Source: Streptomyces sp. 3214.6 (GTDB lineage: Bacteria; Actinomycetota; Actinomycetes; Streptomycetales; Streptomycetaceae). Taken from it: a stretch of DNA of 64,000 nt. The translations under genes and the position numbers were made by a program. Shown here piece after piece: positions 25,531-33,216 of this stretch. The DNA is taken from the NCBI RefSeq assembly GCF_900129855.1, contig NZ_LT670819.1, positions 7,626,001 to 7,690,000 on the forward strand, written 5' to 3'. The stretch's first letter is position 1, and every line of letters begins with the position of its first letter. The notes under the pieces were generated by a model. It did not search any database. It saw only the letters and a list, made by a program, of their open reading frames with translations, and was not told the origin of the DNA.

Positions 25531-25944
25531 TCAGCCCTGTATGTCGGGCGCGTACGTGCCGAAGCTCCAGAGGTTGCCCTCGATGTCCCGGGCCAGGTAG
25601 TCCCGGGAGCCGTAGTCCTGGTCCGTCGGGGGCATCAGGATCTCCGCACCGTGCTCCACGGCCCGCCGGTGGTGTGCGTCCACGTCGTCCACCACGACGT
25701 ACACCCCGGCCGGGCCCGCGCCCTTCATCGCCGTGTCGAAGACGCCGCCGCGGCCCTTCGAGCCGAGCATCACCGCGCCGTTGCCCTGCACCAGCTCGGC
25801 GTGCATCACCGTGCCGTCCTCCCCCTCGTACACGGACAGTTCGGTGAACCCCAGGGCCTCCGTGAGCTGGCGGATCGCCGCCTTCGCGTCGGCGTACAAC
25901 ACCGTCGGGCAGATGCTCGGACGCCCGCTGTTCGTGCCTGCCAT
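25531..25944 (-). CDS. VOC (glyoxalase/bleomycin-resistance fold) family protein
   Basis: A 137-residue single-domain vicinal-oxygen-chelate protein: two beta-alpha-beta-beta-beta modules with ICPTVLYADAKAAIRQLTEALGF, MHAELVQGNGAVMLGSKG, YVVVDDVDAHHRRAVEHGAEI and YGSRDYLARDIEGNLWSFGTY. The last segment resembles PhnB/YcgC-like members that lack a proven enzymatic activity. ATG 25944 is preceded by GGGAG at a good distance. It is an isolated gene between two rightward genes. Its role is not predictable. Confidence 0.88.
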   Translation of the reverse strand: MAGTNSGRPSICPTVLYADAKAAIRQLTEALGFTELSVYEGEDGTVMHAELVQGNGAVMLGSKGRGGVFDTAMKGAGPAGVYVVVDDVDAHHRRAVEHGAEILMPPTDQDYGSRDYLARDIEGNLWSFGTYAPDIQG

Positions 25945-26083
25945 ACCGATCACTCCCTTGCGATCACTGCCGGAGATGCCATGCGCGGTCAAGTCTCGCA
26001 GCGACCACTGACAACGGCCCTCGGCAAGGGTCCGGGCACGGATCGAACACCCGAACACAGAAAAAGTGCTTGCCCCATCCCGT

Positions 26084-26089
26084 TAGACT
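26084..26089 (+). promoter_or_regulatory. -10 element TAGACT for the ABC-F leader transcript
   Basis: TAGACT matches the Streptomyces -10 consensus (TAGRRT-like) and ends 6 nt before ATG 26096. A transcript starting 7 nt downstream of the hexamer would begin at the A of that ATG, making the leader peptide mRNA leaderless. No good -35 hexamer is visible at 16-19 nt. Confidence 0.55.
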
Positions 26090-26095
26090 GGCCCC

Positions 26096-26119
26096 ATGGC
26101 CATTCTCCTCGCGCATTAG
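26096..26119 (+). CDS. Seven-residue leader peptide (MAILLAH) upstream of the ABC-F gene
   Basis: ATG 26096 begins an eight-codon frame ending in TAG 26117-26119, 58 bp before the ABC-F start. It probably sits at the very 5' end of the transcript (TAGACT box just upstream). Downstream, GGCGGGA (26122-26128) can pair either with TCCCGCC (26146-26152) or with the CCGCC within the loop, so two mutually exclusive stems are possible. Antibiotic-responsive ABC-F genes in other Gram-positives often use such leader peptides for ribosome-mediated attenuation. Confidence 0.5.
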   Translation: MAILLAH

Positions 26120-26177
26120 ACGGCGGGAACGTCCTCAGCCGCCCATCCCGCCAACGACCCCGCACTGGAGTCTGTCC

Positions 26178-27755
<1,578 letters not shown>

Positions 27756-27776
<21 letters not shown>

Positions 27777-27910
27777 TCGAGAGCGTGATCCACGCAACCG
27801 GACGGTGCCTCTGGATCATTCTTCTGGATCATTCGGCCTACCGGTGATCCATCATCTGTGTGAGATCTCCTCGTATCGAGGTGTGTCCTACACGGATTTC
27901 GCGGCCGATC
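27756..27910. promoter_or_regulatory. Cluster of seven GATC sites and a direct repeat upstream of gbn
   Basis: GATC occurs at 27756, 27775, 27787, 27814, 27827, 27846 and 27907. Two lie in an exact 11-bp direct repeat CTGGATCATTC (27811-27821 and 27824-27834). The next gene encodes Gbn, a nucleoid protein reported to bind GATC, so autoregulation or a high-affinity site is plausible. The first site is inside the ABC-F coding end; the rest are in the 360-bp intergenic region, which I found otherwise empty apart from the palindrome at 27996. Confidence 0.5.
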
Positions 27911-27995
27911 CCTTTGTCGACAAGGGGTCGGCCGTCGCGCGTCCCTGACCTGCTGCTTCGCACGACAACTCGTTCGGCCCCACGAACATCATCGG

Positions 27996-28014
27996 GTGGA
28001 ATCACAGATTCCAC
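27996..28014. promoter_or_regulatory. Perfect 8-bp inverted repeat upstream of gbn
   Basis: GTGGAATC-ACA-GATTCCAC is a perfect inverted repeat with a 3-nt spacer, about 120 bp before the gbn start. It could be a dimeric-regulator operator or a short RNA stem. AT content here is higher than in neighbouring sequence, consistent with a promoter region. Confidence 0.5.
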
Positions 28015-28136
28015 TTGTGGGGACGCGCTCCTGTCGTCAAAACCCTCATCCACGGACCTTGCCGAATGGGTGGCCATCGCGCCTCGGAGGGGTGATCATG
28101 AGGAGACCAGAGCGCACTTCCCATGAGGAGGCACGG

Positions 28137-28358
28137 GTGGCCGAGACTCTGAAGAAGGGCAGCCGGGTGACCGGCGCCGCGCGCGACAAGCTCGCGGCAG
28201 ACCTGAAGAAGAAGTACGACTCCGGTGCGAGCATCCGGGCGCTGGCCGAGGAGACCGGCCGCTCGTATGGCTTCGTGCACCGGATGCTCAGCGAGTCGGG
28301 CGTCACGCTGCGTGGGCGTGGCGGGGCGACACGAGGCAAGAAGGCCGCCTCGTCCTGA
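28137..28358 (+). CDS. gbn: Small GATC-binding nucleoid-associated protein Gbn
   Basis: Exactly 73 residues from GTG 28137, which has GAGGAGG 7 nt upstream. The N-terminal part is basic (AETLKKGSRVTGAARDKLAADLKKKYD), then a helix-turn-helix SIRALAEETGRSYGFVHRMLSESG and a basic tail RGRGGATRGKKAASS. Length and sequence match my memory of S. coelicolor SCO1839 (Gbn), described as a small nucleoid-associated protein that recognises GATC and affects development. The upstream GATC cluster supports self-binding. A rho-independent-type hairpin follows. Confidence 0.9.
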   Translation: MAETLKKGSRVTGAARDKLAADLKKKYDSGASIRALAEETGRSYGFVHRMLSESGVTLRGRGGATRGKKAASS

Positions 28359-28388
28359 CCCCGGGCGGCCCACCGGCTTCGATGGTGG

Positions 28389-28422
28389 CCACCCGGTCGG
28401 TCCTTCGATCGGCCGGGTGGTT
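28389..28422 (+). terminator. Terminator after gbn
   Basis: CCACCCGG (28389-28396) and CCGGGTGG (28413-28420) form a perfect 8-bp stem extended inward by TCGG/TCGG wobble pairs around TCCTTCGA, followed by TT. It lies 30 bp after the gbn stop. Confidence 0.7.
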
Positions 28423-28436
28423 ACTGTGCAGTCACT

Positions 28437-28458
28437 TAGCTGACCGCTAGCTGACCGC
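28437..28458. repeat. Tandem 11-bp direct repeat upstream of the enoyl-CoA hydratase gene
   Basis: TAGCTGACCGC occurs twice without spacing (28437-28447, 28448-28458), ending 18 bp before ATG 28477 and overlapping the likely promoter. Two head-to-tail 11-bp units, one helical turn apart, fit cooperative binding by a response regulator. No known consensus is matched. Confidence 0.5.
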
Positions 28459-28476
28459 ACTCATCGGAGGCGCCCC

Positions 28477-29280
28477 ATGGCCACGCCCGACCAGGAACTC
28501 GTTCCCCTGCTCGACAAGGACGGCGTACGGCTCACCGTCGACGACGCGCTCGCCACGGTGACGCTGGTCAATCCGGCCAAGCGCAATGCGCAGAGCCCCG
28601 CGATGTGGCGGGCGCTCGCCGAGGCCGGGCGACTGGTGCCGGGCTCCGTCCGCGTGGTCGTGCTGCGCGGCGAGGGCAAGTCCTTCTCCGCGGGGCTCGA
28701 CCGGCAGATGTTCACGCCCGAGGGGATCGAGGGCGAGCGGTCCTTCATCGATCTCGCGCGCAGTGGCGACGCCGAACTCGACGCCGCCATCGCCGGGTTC
28801 CAGGAGGGCTTCACCTGGTGGCGACGCAACGACCTCGTGTCCATCGCCGCCGTCCAGGGCCACGCCATCGGCGCGGGCTTCCAGCTGGCCCTCGCCTGTG
28901 ACCTGCGCGTCGTCGCCGACGACGTGCAGTTCGCCATGCGGGAGACCAGCCTGGGCCTGGTACCTGACCTGACGGGCACGCATCCCCTCGTCTCGCTGGT
29001 CGGCTACGGCCGCGCGGCCGAGATCTGCCTGACGGGCCGGTTCGTGCACGCCGACGAAGCGGTGAGCTCCGGGCTCGCCAACCTCGCCGTGCCCGCCGGG
29101 GAACTCGACACGGCGACCCGTGAGCTGGCCGCGGCGATCCTGGCCGCCCCCCGCGAGGCCGTCATCGAGACCAAGGCGCTGCTGCGCGGCGCCGGCGAAC
29201 GCACCTACGACGAACAACGCGCCGCCGAGCGCGCAGCCCAGTCCCGCCGTCTGCGGGACATGGCCGGCCTGGGTGAATGA
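28477..29280 (+). CDS. Enoyl-CoA hydratase/isomerase family protein
   Basis: A 267-residue crotonase-fold protein: VTLVNPAKRNAQSPAMW, the CoA/oxyanion segment SFSAGLDRQM, and IAAVQGHAIGAGFQLALACDLR with the second oxyanion glycine. In classical hydratases the GGGxEL position carries a catalytic Glu; here it is Gln (GAGFQLA), while the second acid (MRETSLGLVP) is kept. It may therefore catalyse isomerisation, hydrolysis or another crotonase reaction rather than hydration (inference). ATG 28477 has GGAGG upstream. It is a single gene, convergent with the Asp23-like gene that follows. Confidence 0.88.
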   Translation: MATPDQELVPLLDKDGVRLTVDDALATVTLVNPAKRNAQSPAMWRALAEAGRLVPGSVRVVVLRGEGKSFSAGLDRQMFTPEGIEGERSFIDLARSGDAELDAAIAGFQEGFTWWRRNDLVSIAAVQGHAIGAGFQLALACDLRVVADDVQFAMRETSLGLVPDLTGTHPLVSLVGYGRAAEICLTGRFVHADEAVSSGLANLAVPAGELDTATRELAAAILAAPREAVIETKALLRGAGERTYDEQRAAERAAQSRRLRDMAGLGE

Positions 29281-29302
29281 GCCGCGCCGCGGCAGGCGTC
29301 CG

Positions 29303-30013
29303 TCACTCCACCGCCGTGACCACGACGGTCACCGTCGGGTGATCCCGTAGGGCCCGCGCCACCGCCCCGCGCACCTCCCGGGCCACTTCCAGGACCTGGT
29401 GGTTCGCGCTCACCGCGATCTCCACGCGCGCGTGGCGGTGCGGCAGGGCGGTGGCGTGCGGCAGTTCCTCGACGCGTACCGCCCGGCCGAGGACGTCGGT
29501 CATCCGGGTCACCCCTGCCACGGCCAGGGCGGCGACGGTCGCGCGTGCCTCGTCGCCGTGCTGGGTCCTCCCGACGGGCGGCGGCTCGGGAGCGGGCCGT
29601 ACCGCCTCCGGACCCGGGGCCTCGTCCAGCAGGGCCGTCACCCGCAGGTCCACCTCCGCCACCACCAGGCCGAGACGATCCGTCGCGGCCGCCGCCAGGG
29701 CCGTGCGCAGGCGGGTTGCCTGTGCCGGCAGCGGCTCGGTCGAGGAGGCGGCGAACTCCGCCGTCACCCGCAGCGGTCCGGGCGGCAGCGCGCTCGGCGG
29801 TGGCGGTACGGCGGGCTCGTACAACCCCGCCGGGTCCACCGCCGCGATCCGCAGCGCGCCCAACCGCACCCCCGCCACGCCCCCCACCGCCCGGCGCAGC
29901 ACCGTGCGGGCCGCGTCCTCCGCGATCCACGCCCCGTCGCGCGGCCCACCCAGGGGGAGCAGTCTTCCGAGGCCCAGCTGGTGCCGCACGGCACTCGTCC
30001 ACCCGTCCGTCAT
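29303..30013 (-). CDS. Protein with two divergent Asp23-like segments
   Basis: About 236 residues, Ala/Val/Pro-rich, no signal peptide. Two halves show the same pattern of a helix, a GV-containing strand, a strand pair and a helix rich in VR/AR: IAEDAARTVLRRAVGGVAGVRLG ... VVAEVDLRVTALL and ATVAALAVAGVTRMTDVLG ... VEIAVSANHQVLEVAREVRGAVARAL. I read these as degenerate Asp23 (alkaline-shock) folds separated by a Pro-rich linker; similar proteins carry the odd name nucleopolyhedrovirus P10 family in databases (memory). It is divergent from the Asp23 operon. ATG 30013 is uncertain: GGAGGA is almost in contact with it. Confidence 0.65.
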   Translation of the reverse strand: MTDGWTSAVRHQLGLGRLLPLGGPRDGAWIAEDAARTVLRRAVGGVAGVRLGALRIAAVDPAGLYEPAVPPPPSALPPGPLRVTAEFAASSTEPLPAQATRLRTALAAAATDRLGLVVAEVDLRVTALLDEAPGPEAVRPAPEPPPVGRTQHGDEARATVAALAVAGVTRMTDVLGRAVRVEELPHATALPHRHARVEIAVSANHQVLEVAREVRGAVARALRDHPTVTVVVTAVE

Positions 30014-30106
30014 TCCTCCAGCCTGCCGCATTCCCGGCGCGCTGTCGGGCAACCGCGCTTACGGTGGTCGAGGGGACGACAGAACCGGACGTAAGGACGT
30101 ACGGCG

Positions 30107-30592
30107 ATGACCGAGACAACGGAGCAGAACCGGACGCAGACCCCTGACAGCGGCGCCGACCCGCTGCAGACCCGCAAGGCCTCCGCCAGGCGTGGCGGCG
30201 GGGACCCGGCGACCCGCGGGCGGACCACCATCGCCGACGGAGTCGTGGAGAAGATCGCAGGCCTGGCGACACGGGACGTCGTCGGCGTGCACGCGATGGG
30301 CAGCGGCCTGAGCCGCACCTTCGGCGCCGTACGGGACCGCGTGCCCGGCGGGGCGAAGTCCGTGACGCGCGGCGTCAAGGCCGAGGTCGGCGAGGTGCAG
30401 ACCGCTCTCGACCTGGAGATCGTCGTCGACTACGGCGTGTCGATCACCGAGGTCTCGCGGGACGTGCGCGAGAACGTGATCGCGGCCGTGGAGCGGATGA
30501 CAGGACTGGAGGTCGTCGAGGTCAACATCGCGGTGAGCGATGTCAAACTGCCCGAAGAAGAGGAAGAGGAGCCGGAGCCCCGGATCCAGTGA
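30107..30592 (+). CDS. Asp23/Gls24 family envelope stress protein
   Basis: A 161-residue cytoplasmic protein. The N-terminal 40 residues are polar and probably disordered. The Asp23 domain runs from TTIADGVVEKIAGLATRDVVGVHAMG through VQTALDLEIVVDYGVSITEVSRDVRENVIAAVERMTGLEVVEVNIAVSDVKL, the best match to the family in this window. An acidic tail EEEEEEPEPRIQ ends it. In staphylococci Asp23 coats the membrane through the anchor AmaP; an amaP-like gene closes this operon. It is the first gene of a five-gene rightward run. Confidence 0.9.
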   Translation: MTETTEQNRTQTPDSGADPLQTRKASARRGGGDPATRGRTTIADGVVEKIAGLATRDVVGVHAMGSGLSRTFGAVRDRVPGGAKSVTRGVKAEVGEVQTALDLEIVVDYGVSITEVSRDVRENVIAAVERMTGLEVVEVNIAVSDVKLPEEEEEEPEPRIQ

Positions 30593-30625
30593 GGTGGCAG
30601 TGAGGACTGCCGAGGGGAGCGCACC

Positions 30626-30817
30626 TTGAGCATGGCCGTGGTTGGCATGATCGCCGGCATGGCGCTGGGCTTCGCCGGATACTTCGGCGGGTTCGGAGCC
30701 TTCCTGCTGGTGGCGGCACTGGGCGCCATCGGCTTCGTCGTCGGCCGGTTCCTGGAAGGGGACCTGGAACTCGGCGACTTCTTCCGCACCCGCACCCGTG
30801 ACGACCGACGCCGGTGA
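30626..30817 (+). CDS. Small DUF2273-type integral membrane protein
   Basis: A 63-residue protein with two closely spaced hydrophobic helices (AVVGMIAGMALGFAGYFGG and AFLLVAALGAIGFVVG) joined by GFG, and a charged tail (LEGDLELGDFFRTRTRDDRRR). This is the DUF2273/YtjA-like companion found with Asp23 genes. TTG 30626 has GGGGAG 6 nt upstream; ATG 30632 would leave 12 nt, so TTG is preferred. Its stop overlaps the next start (GTGA). Confidence 0.82.
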   Translation: MSMAVVGMIAGMALGFAGYFGGFGAFLLVAALGAIGFVVGRFLEGDLELGDFFRTRTRDDRRR

Positions 30818-31221
30818 CGGCGGCGATGGCGACGGCGGCGGCGAAGGCGAACGAGGGGAGCGACGCCCCGGACAGACGCTCGGCGGCCGTTCCCCCCGGC
30901 CGACGCGGCGCGACCCGGATCGCCGACCGGGTCGTGGCGAAGATCGCCGCCCAGGCCGCCCGCGAGGCGCTGGGCCCCCTGCCCGCGGACGCCGGTCGCC
31001 CGCACGCCACCGTCCTCGTCCGCCATGACGCCGCGCACGTCAGAGTCCACCTGGAGCTCGACTACCCGACCGACATCGGGGCCCGCTGTCATGAGGTGCG
31101 TCGTCATGTCACCGAGCGGGTAGGCGCGTTGGTGGGAATGGAGGTTCCGGAGGTCGCCGTCCAGGTGGAACGGCTGCACCTGACATCGGCCCCCGGCGTG
31201 GCACACGGGAGGACGCGATGA
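30814..31221 (+). CDS. Second, divergent Asp23-like protein
   Basis: A 135-residue protein. After a polar N-terminus comes ATRIADRVVAKIAAQAAREALG, then HATVLVRHDAAHVRVHLELDYPTDIGARCHEVRRHVTERVGALVGMEVPEVAVQVERLH, the Asp23 pattern with the GV.xV strand replaced by a polar segment. It is a shortened paralogue of the first Asp23 gene. GTG 30814 overlaps the DUF2273 stop and the end overlaps the next gene by ATGA, so the genes are translationally linked. Confidence 0.78.
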   Translation: MTAAMATAAAKANEGSDAPDRRSAAVPPGRRGATRIADRVVAKIAAQAAREALGPLPADAGRPHATVLVRHDAAHVRVHLELDYPTDIGARCHEVRRHVTERVGALVGMEVPEVAVQVERLHLTSAPGVAHGRTR

Positions 31222-31853
31222 GCGAGCCCGCAGGCTTGCAGGGCACTGCGCCCGTTCTGGAGAAGCCCCCGCAGGACACCGACTCGGGACAGGGAGGTGA
31301 CACAGGCCCCGCCAACCACCGGTTCTGGTCGGCGCGCCGCGTCCCCGCCGCCGTGGTCGCGGTGCTGCTGCTGGTCGTCTCGGGCGCCTTCCTCTACGAC
31401 GTCGCCGCCGTCCGCGCCCACCGGCCCGTCATGGCCTGGCGGCGCGAGCTCGCCCGGCAGCTCGCCGAACGCCCCCTCGACGACGTCTGGGTGCTGATCG
31501 GCGCCGGGGTCGCGGCGGCCCTCGGCCTGTGGCTGGTCGTCCTGGCCGTCACCCCGGGCCTGAGGGACGTCCTGCCGATGACCCGCCCCCACGCCGACGT
31601 CCGCGCCGGCCTCCACCGGGGCGCGGCCGCCCTGGTGCTGCGCGACCGGGCCATGGAGATCGCCGGCGTGCAGTCGGCCCGGGTGCGCGTCGGCCGCCGC
31701 AGGGCCGACGTCCGCGTGGTCTCCCACTTCCGCGACCTGGACGATGTGCACGCCGACCTGGAGGCCGTCCTCACCGACGCGGTCCGTGGACTGGGCCTGA
31801 CCCGGCCGCCCGCGCTCTCGGTCCATGCACGGCGGCCCGGGAAGAAGGGGTGA
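31218..31853 (+). CDS. DUF6286-type membrane protein of the Asp23 operon
   Basis: A 211-residue protein. A polar N-terminal 35 residues precede two membrane helices: VPAAVVAVLLLVVSGAFLYDVAAV and DVWVLIGAGVAAALGLWLVVLAV. The cytoplasmic C-terminal domain (about 115-205) has RAMEIAGVQSARVRVGRRRADVRVVSHFRDLDDVHADLEAVLTDAVRGL, again reminiscent of the Asp23 strand-strand-helix pattern. The extracellular loop between the helices is about 35 residues (RAHRPVMAWRREL). The name DUF6286 is from memory. ATG 31218 overlaps the previous stop. Confidence 0.8.
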   Translation: MSEPAGLQGTAPVLEKPPQDTDSGQGGDTGPANHRFWSARRVPAAVVAVLLLVVSGAFLYDVAAVRAHRPVMAWRRELARQLAERPLDDVWVLIGAGVAAALGLWLVVLAVTPGLRDVLPMTRPHADVRAGLHRGAAALVLRDRAMEIAGVQSARVRVGRRRADVRVVSHFRDLDDVHADLEAVLTDAVRGLGLTRPPALSVHARRPGKKG

Positions 31854-31858
31854 AGGCG

Positions 31859-32437
31859 ATGCTCGGCACCGTCAACCGGGTGCTCCTCGGCGTCGTCGGG
31901 CTGGTGCTGCTTGCCGTCGGCGGCGCGGTCCTGGCCGTCGGCCTGGGCGCCCCGTCGCCGTCCTGGTGGCTGCACCAAGGCCCCCACGACAGCCTCCTCA
32001 CCACTACCGAACGCACCCGCTGGCGCGACGAGACCTGGTGGTGGCCGACGGTCATCGCGAGCCTCGCCCTCCTCGTGCTGCTCGCCCTGTGGTGGCTGAC
32101 CGCGGTCCTGCGCCGGCGCCGGCTCGGCGAGCTCCTCGTCGACACGGGCGACGGCGCGGGCGCCCTGTTGCGGGGCCGCGCCCTGGAGGGCGTACTCGCG
32201 GGCGAGGCGGGCCGGATGGACGGCGTCGCCCACGCCCACGTCCAGCTCACGGGCCGGAGGGAGGCTCCCGAGGCACATGTACGGCTGCTCCTGGAGCCGC
32301 ATGTCGACCCGGCGACGACCCTGGACCGTCTGACGACTCAGGCCCTCACCCACGCCAAGGATTCCGCGGCCCTGAAGGCGCTGCCGGCCGAGGTGCGGAT
32401 GAAGGCGGCCAAGCACAAGGCGGAAAGGGTGAGTTGA
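31859..32437 (+). CDS. amaP: AmaP-like alkaline shock membrane anchor protein
   Basis: A 192-residue protein with two N-terminal helices (VLLGVVGLVLLAVGGAVLAVGLG and VIASLALLVLLALWWLTAVL) separated by a Trp-rich outer loop, and a cytoplasmic domain AGRMDGVAHAHVQLTGRREAPEAHVRLLLEPHVDPATTLDRLTTQALTHAK. This is the AmaP topology, which tethers Asp23 to the membrane in other Gram-positives. ATG 31859 has AAGGGG 8 nt upstream; GTG 31850 overlapping the previous stop is an alternative. It closes the operon, convergent with the SDR gene 18 bp away. Confidence 0.82.
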   Translation: MLGTVNRVLLGVVGLVLLAVGGAVLAVGLGAPSPSWWLHQGPHDSLLTTTERTRWRDETWWWPTVIASLALLVLLALWWLTAVLRRRRLGELLVDTGDGAGALLRGRALEGVLAGEAGRMDGVAHAHVQLTGRREAPEAHVRLLLEPHVDPATTLDRLTTQALTHAKDSAALKALPAEVRMKAAKHKAERVS

Positions 32438-32455
32438 GGCTGTGCGACGAGACTC

Positions 32456-33211
32456 TCAGAACCCGTGCCGCATTCCGCCGTCGACCGGCAGCATGATTCC
32501 CGTCAGATAGGAAGCCGCCGGCGAGAGCAGGAACGCGGCCGCGCGGCCGAACTCCTCCGGCCTCCCGTACCGCCGCAACGGGATCCGGGACTCGTTGGCG
32601 GCCCGAGTGGCCTCGGGGTCGGCCGACAGGCCGTCCAGCTCGCGCACGCGATCCGTGTCGATCCGCGCCGGCAGCAGCCCGACCACGCGGATCCCCCGAG
32701 GCCCCAGCTCGTCGGCGAGCGACTTCGCGAACCCGGCCAGCCCCGGCCGCAGCCCGTTGGAGATCGTCAGCCCGGGAATCGGCTCGTGCACCGACCCCGA
32801 CAGCACGAACCCGATGACACCGCCCGCCTCCAGCTCGGCGGCAGCCGTCCGCGCGAGCCGGACCGCCCCCAGGAACACCGACTCGAACGCGGCCTGCCAC
32901 TGCTCGTCGGTGTTGTCCGCGACGAACCCGGGCGGCGGACCGCCCACGCTCACCAGCACCCCGTCGAACCCGCCGAAGGCCTCCCGCGCCGCGGCGATCA
33001 GCCGGGCCGCCGCCCCGGCGTCGGCGTTGTCCACGGCGACACCGACGGCGTTCGCCCCCAGCTCGGCCGCGGCGTCGGCGACACGCTTGTCGTCCCGCCC
33101 GGTCAGCACGACCTTCGCGCCGTCCGCGACGAGCTCACGCGCGGCGGCGTTGCCCAGGCCCCGCGTGGCCCCGGTGACGACGTACACCCGGTCCTTCAGT
33201 CCAAGATCCAT
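32456..33211 (-). CDS. Short-chain dehydrogenase/reductase-like protein lacking YxxxK
   Basis: A 251-residue SDR. The nucleotide-binding TGATRGLG motif (about 13-20), the VSVGGPP position of NAG, and the PVDGGMRHGF C-terminus are standard. The catalytic region reads GLTISNGLRPGLAGFAKSLADELG: where classical SDRs have YxxxK, this protein has S-N-G-L-R, so both the Tyr and the Lys are replaced. It therefore may be a non-reductase or use different chemistry. It lies 5 bp downstream of the GH15 gene and is probably its operon partner. ATG 33211. Confidence 0.88.
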   Translation of the reverse strand: MDLGLKDRVYVVTGATRGLGNAAARELVADGAKVVLTGRDDKRVADAAAELGANAVGVAVDNADAGAAARLIAAAREAFGGFDGVLVSVGGPPPGFVADNTDEQWQAAFESVFLGAVRLARTAAAELEAGGVIGFVLSGSVHEPIPGLTISNGLRPGLAGFAKSLADELGPRGIRVVGLLPARIDTDRVRELDGLSADPEATRAANESRIPLRRYGRPEEFGRAAAFLLSPAASYLTGIMLPVDGGMRHGF

Positions 33212-33216
33212 GGCCC

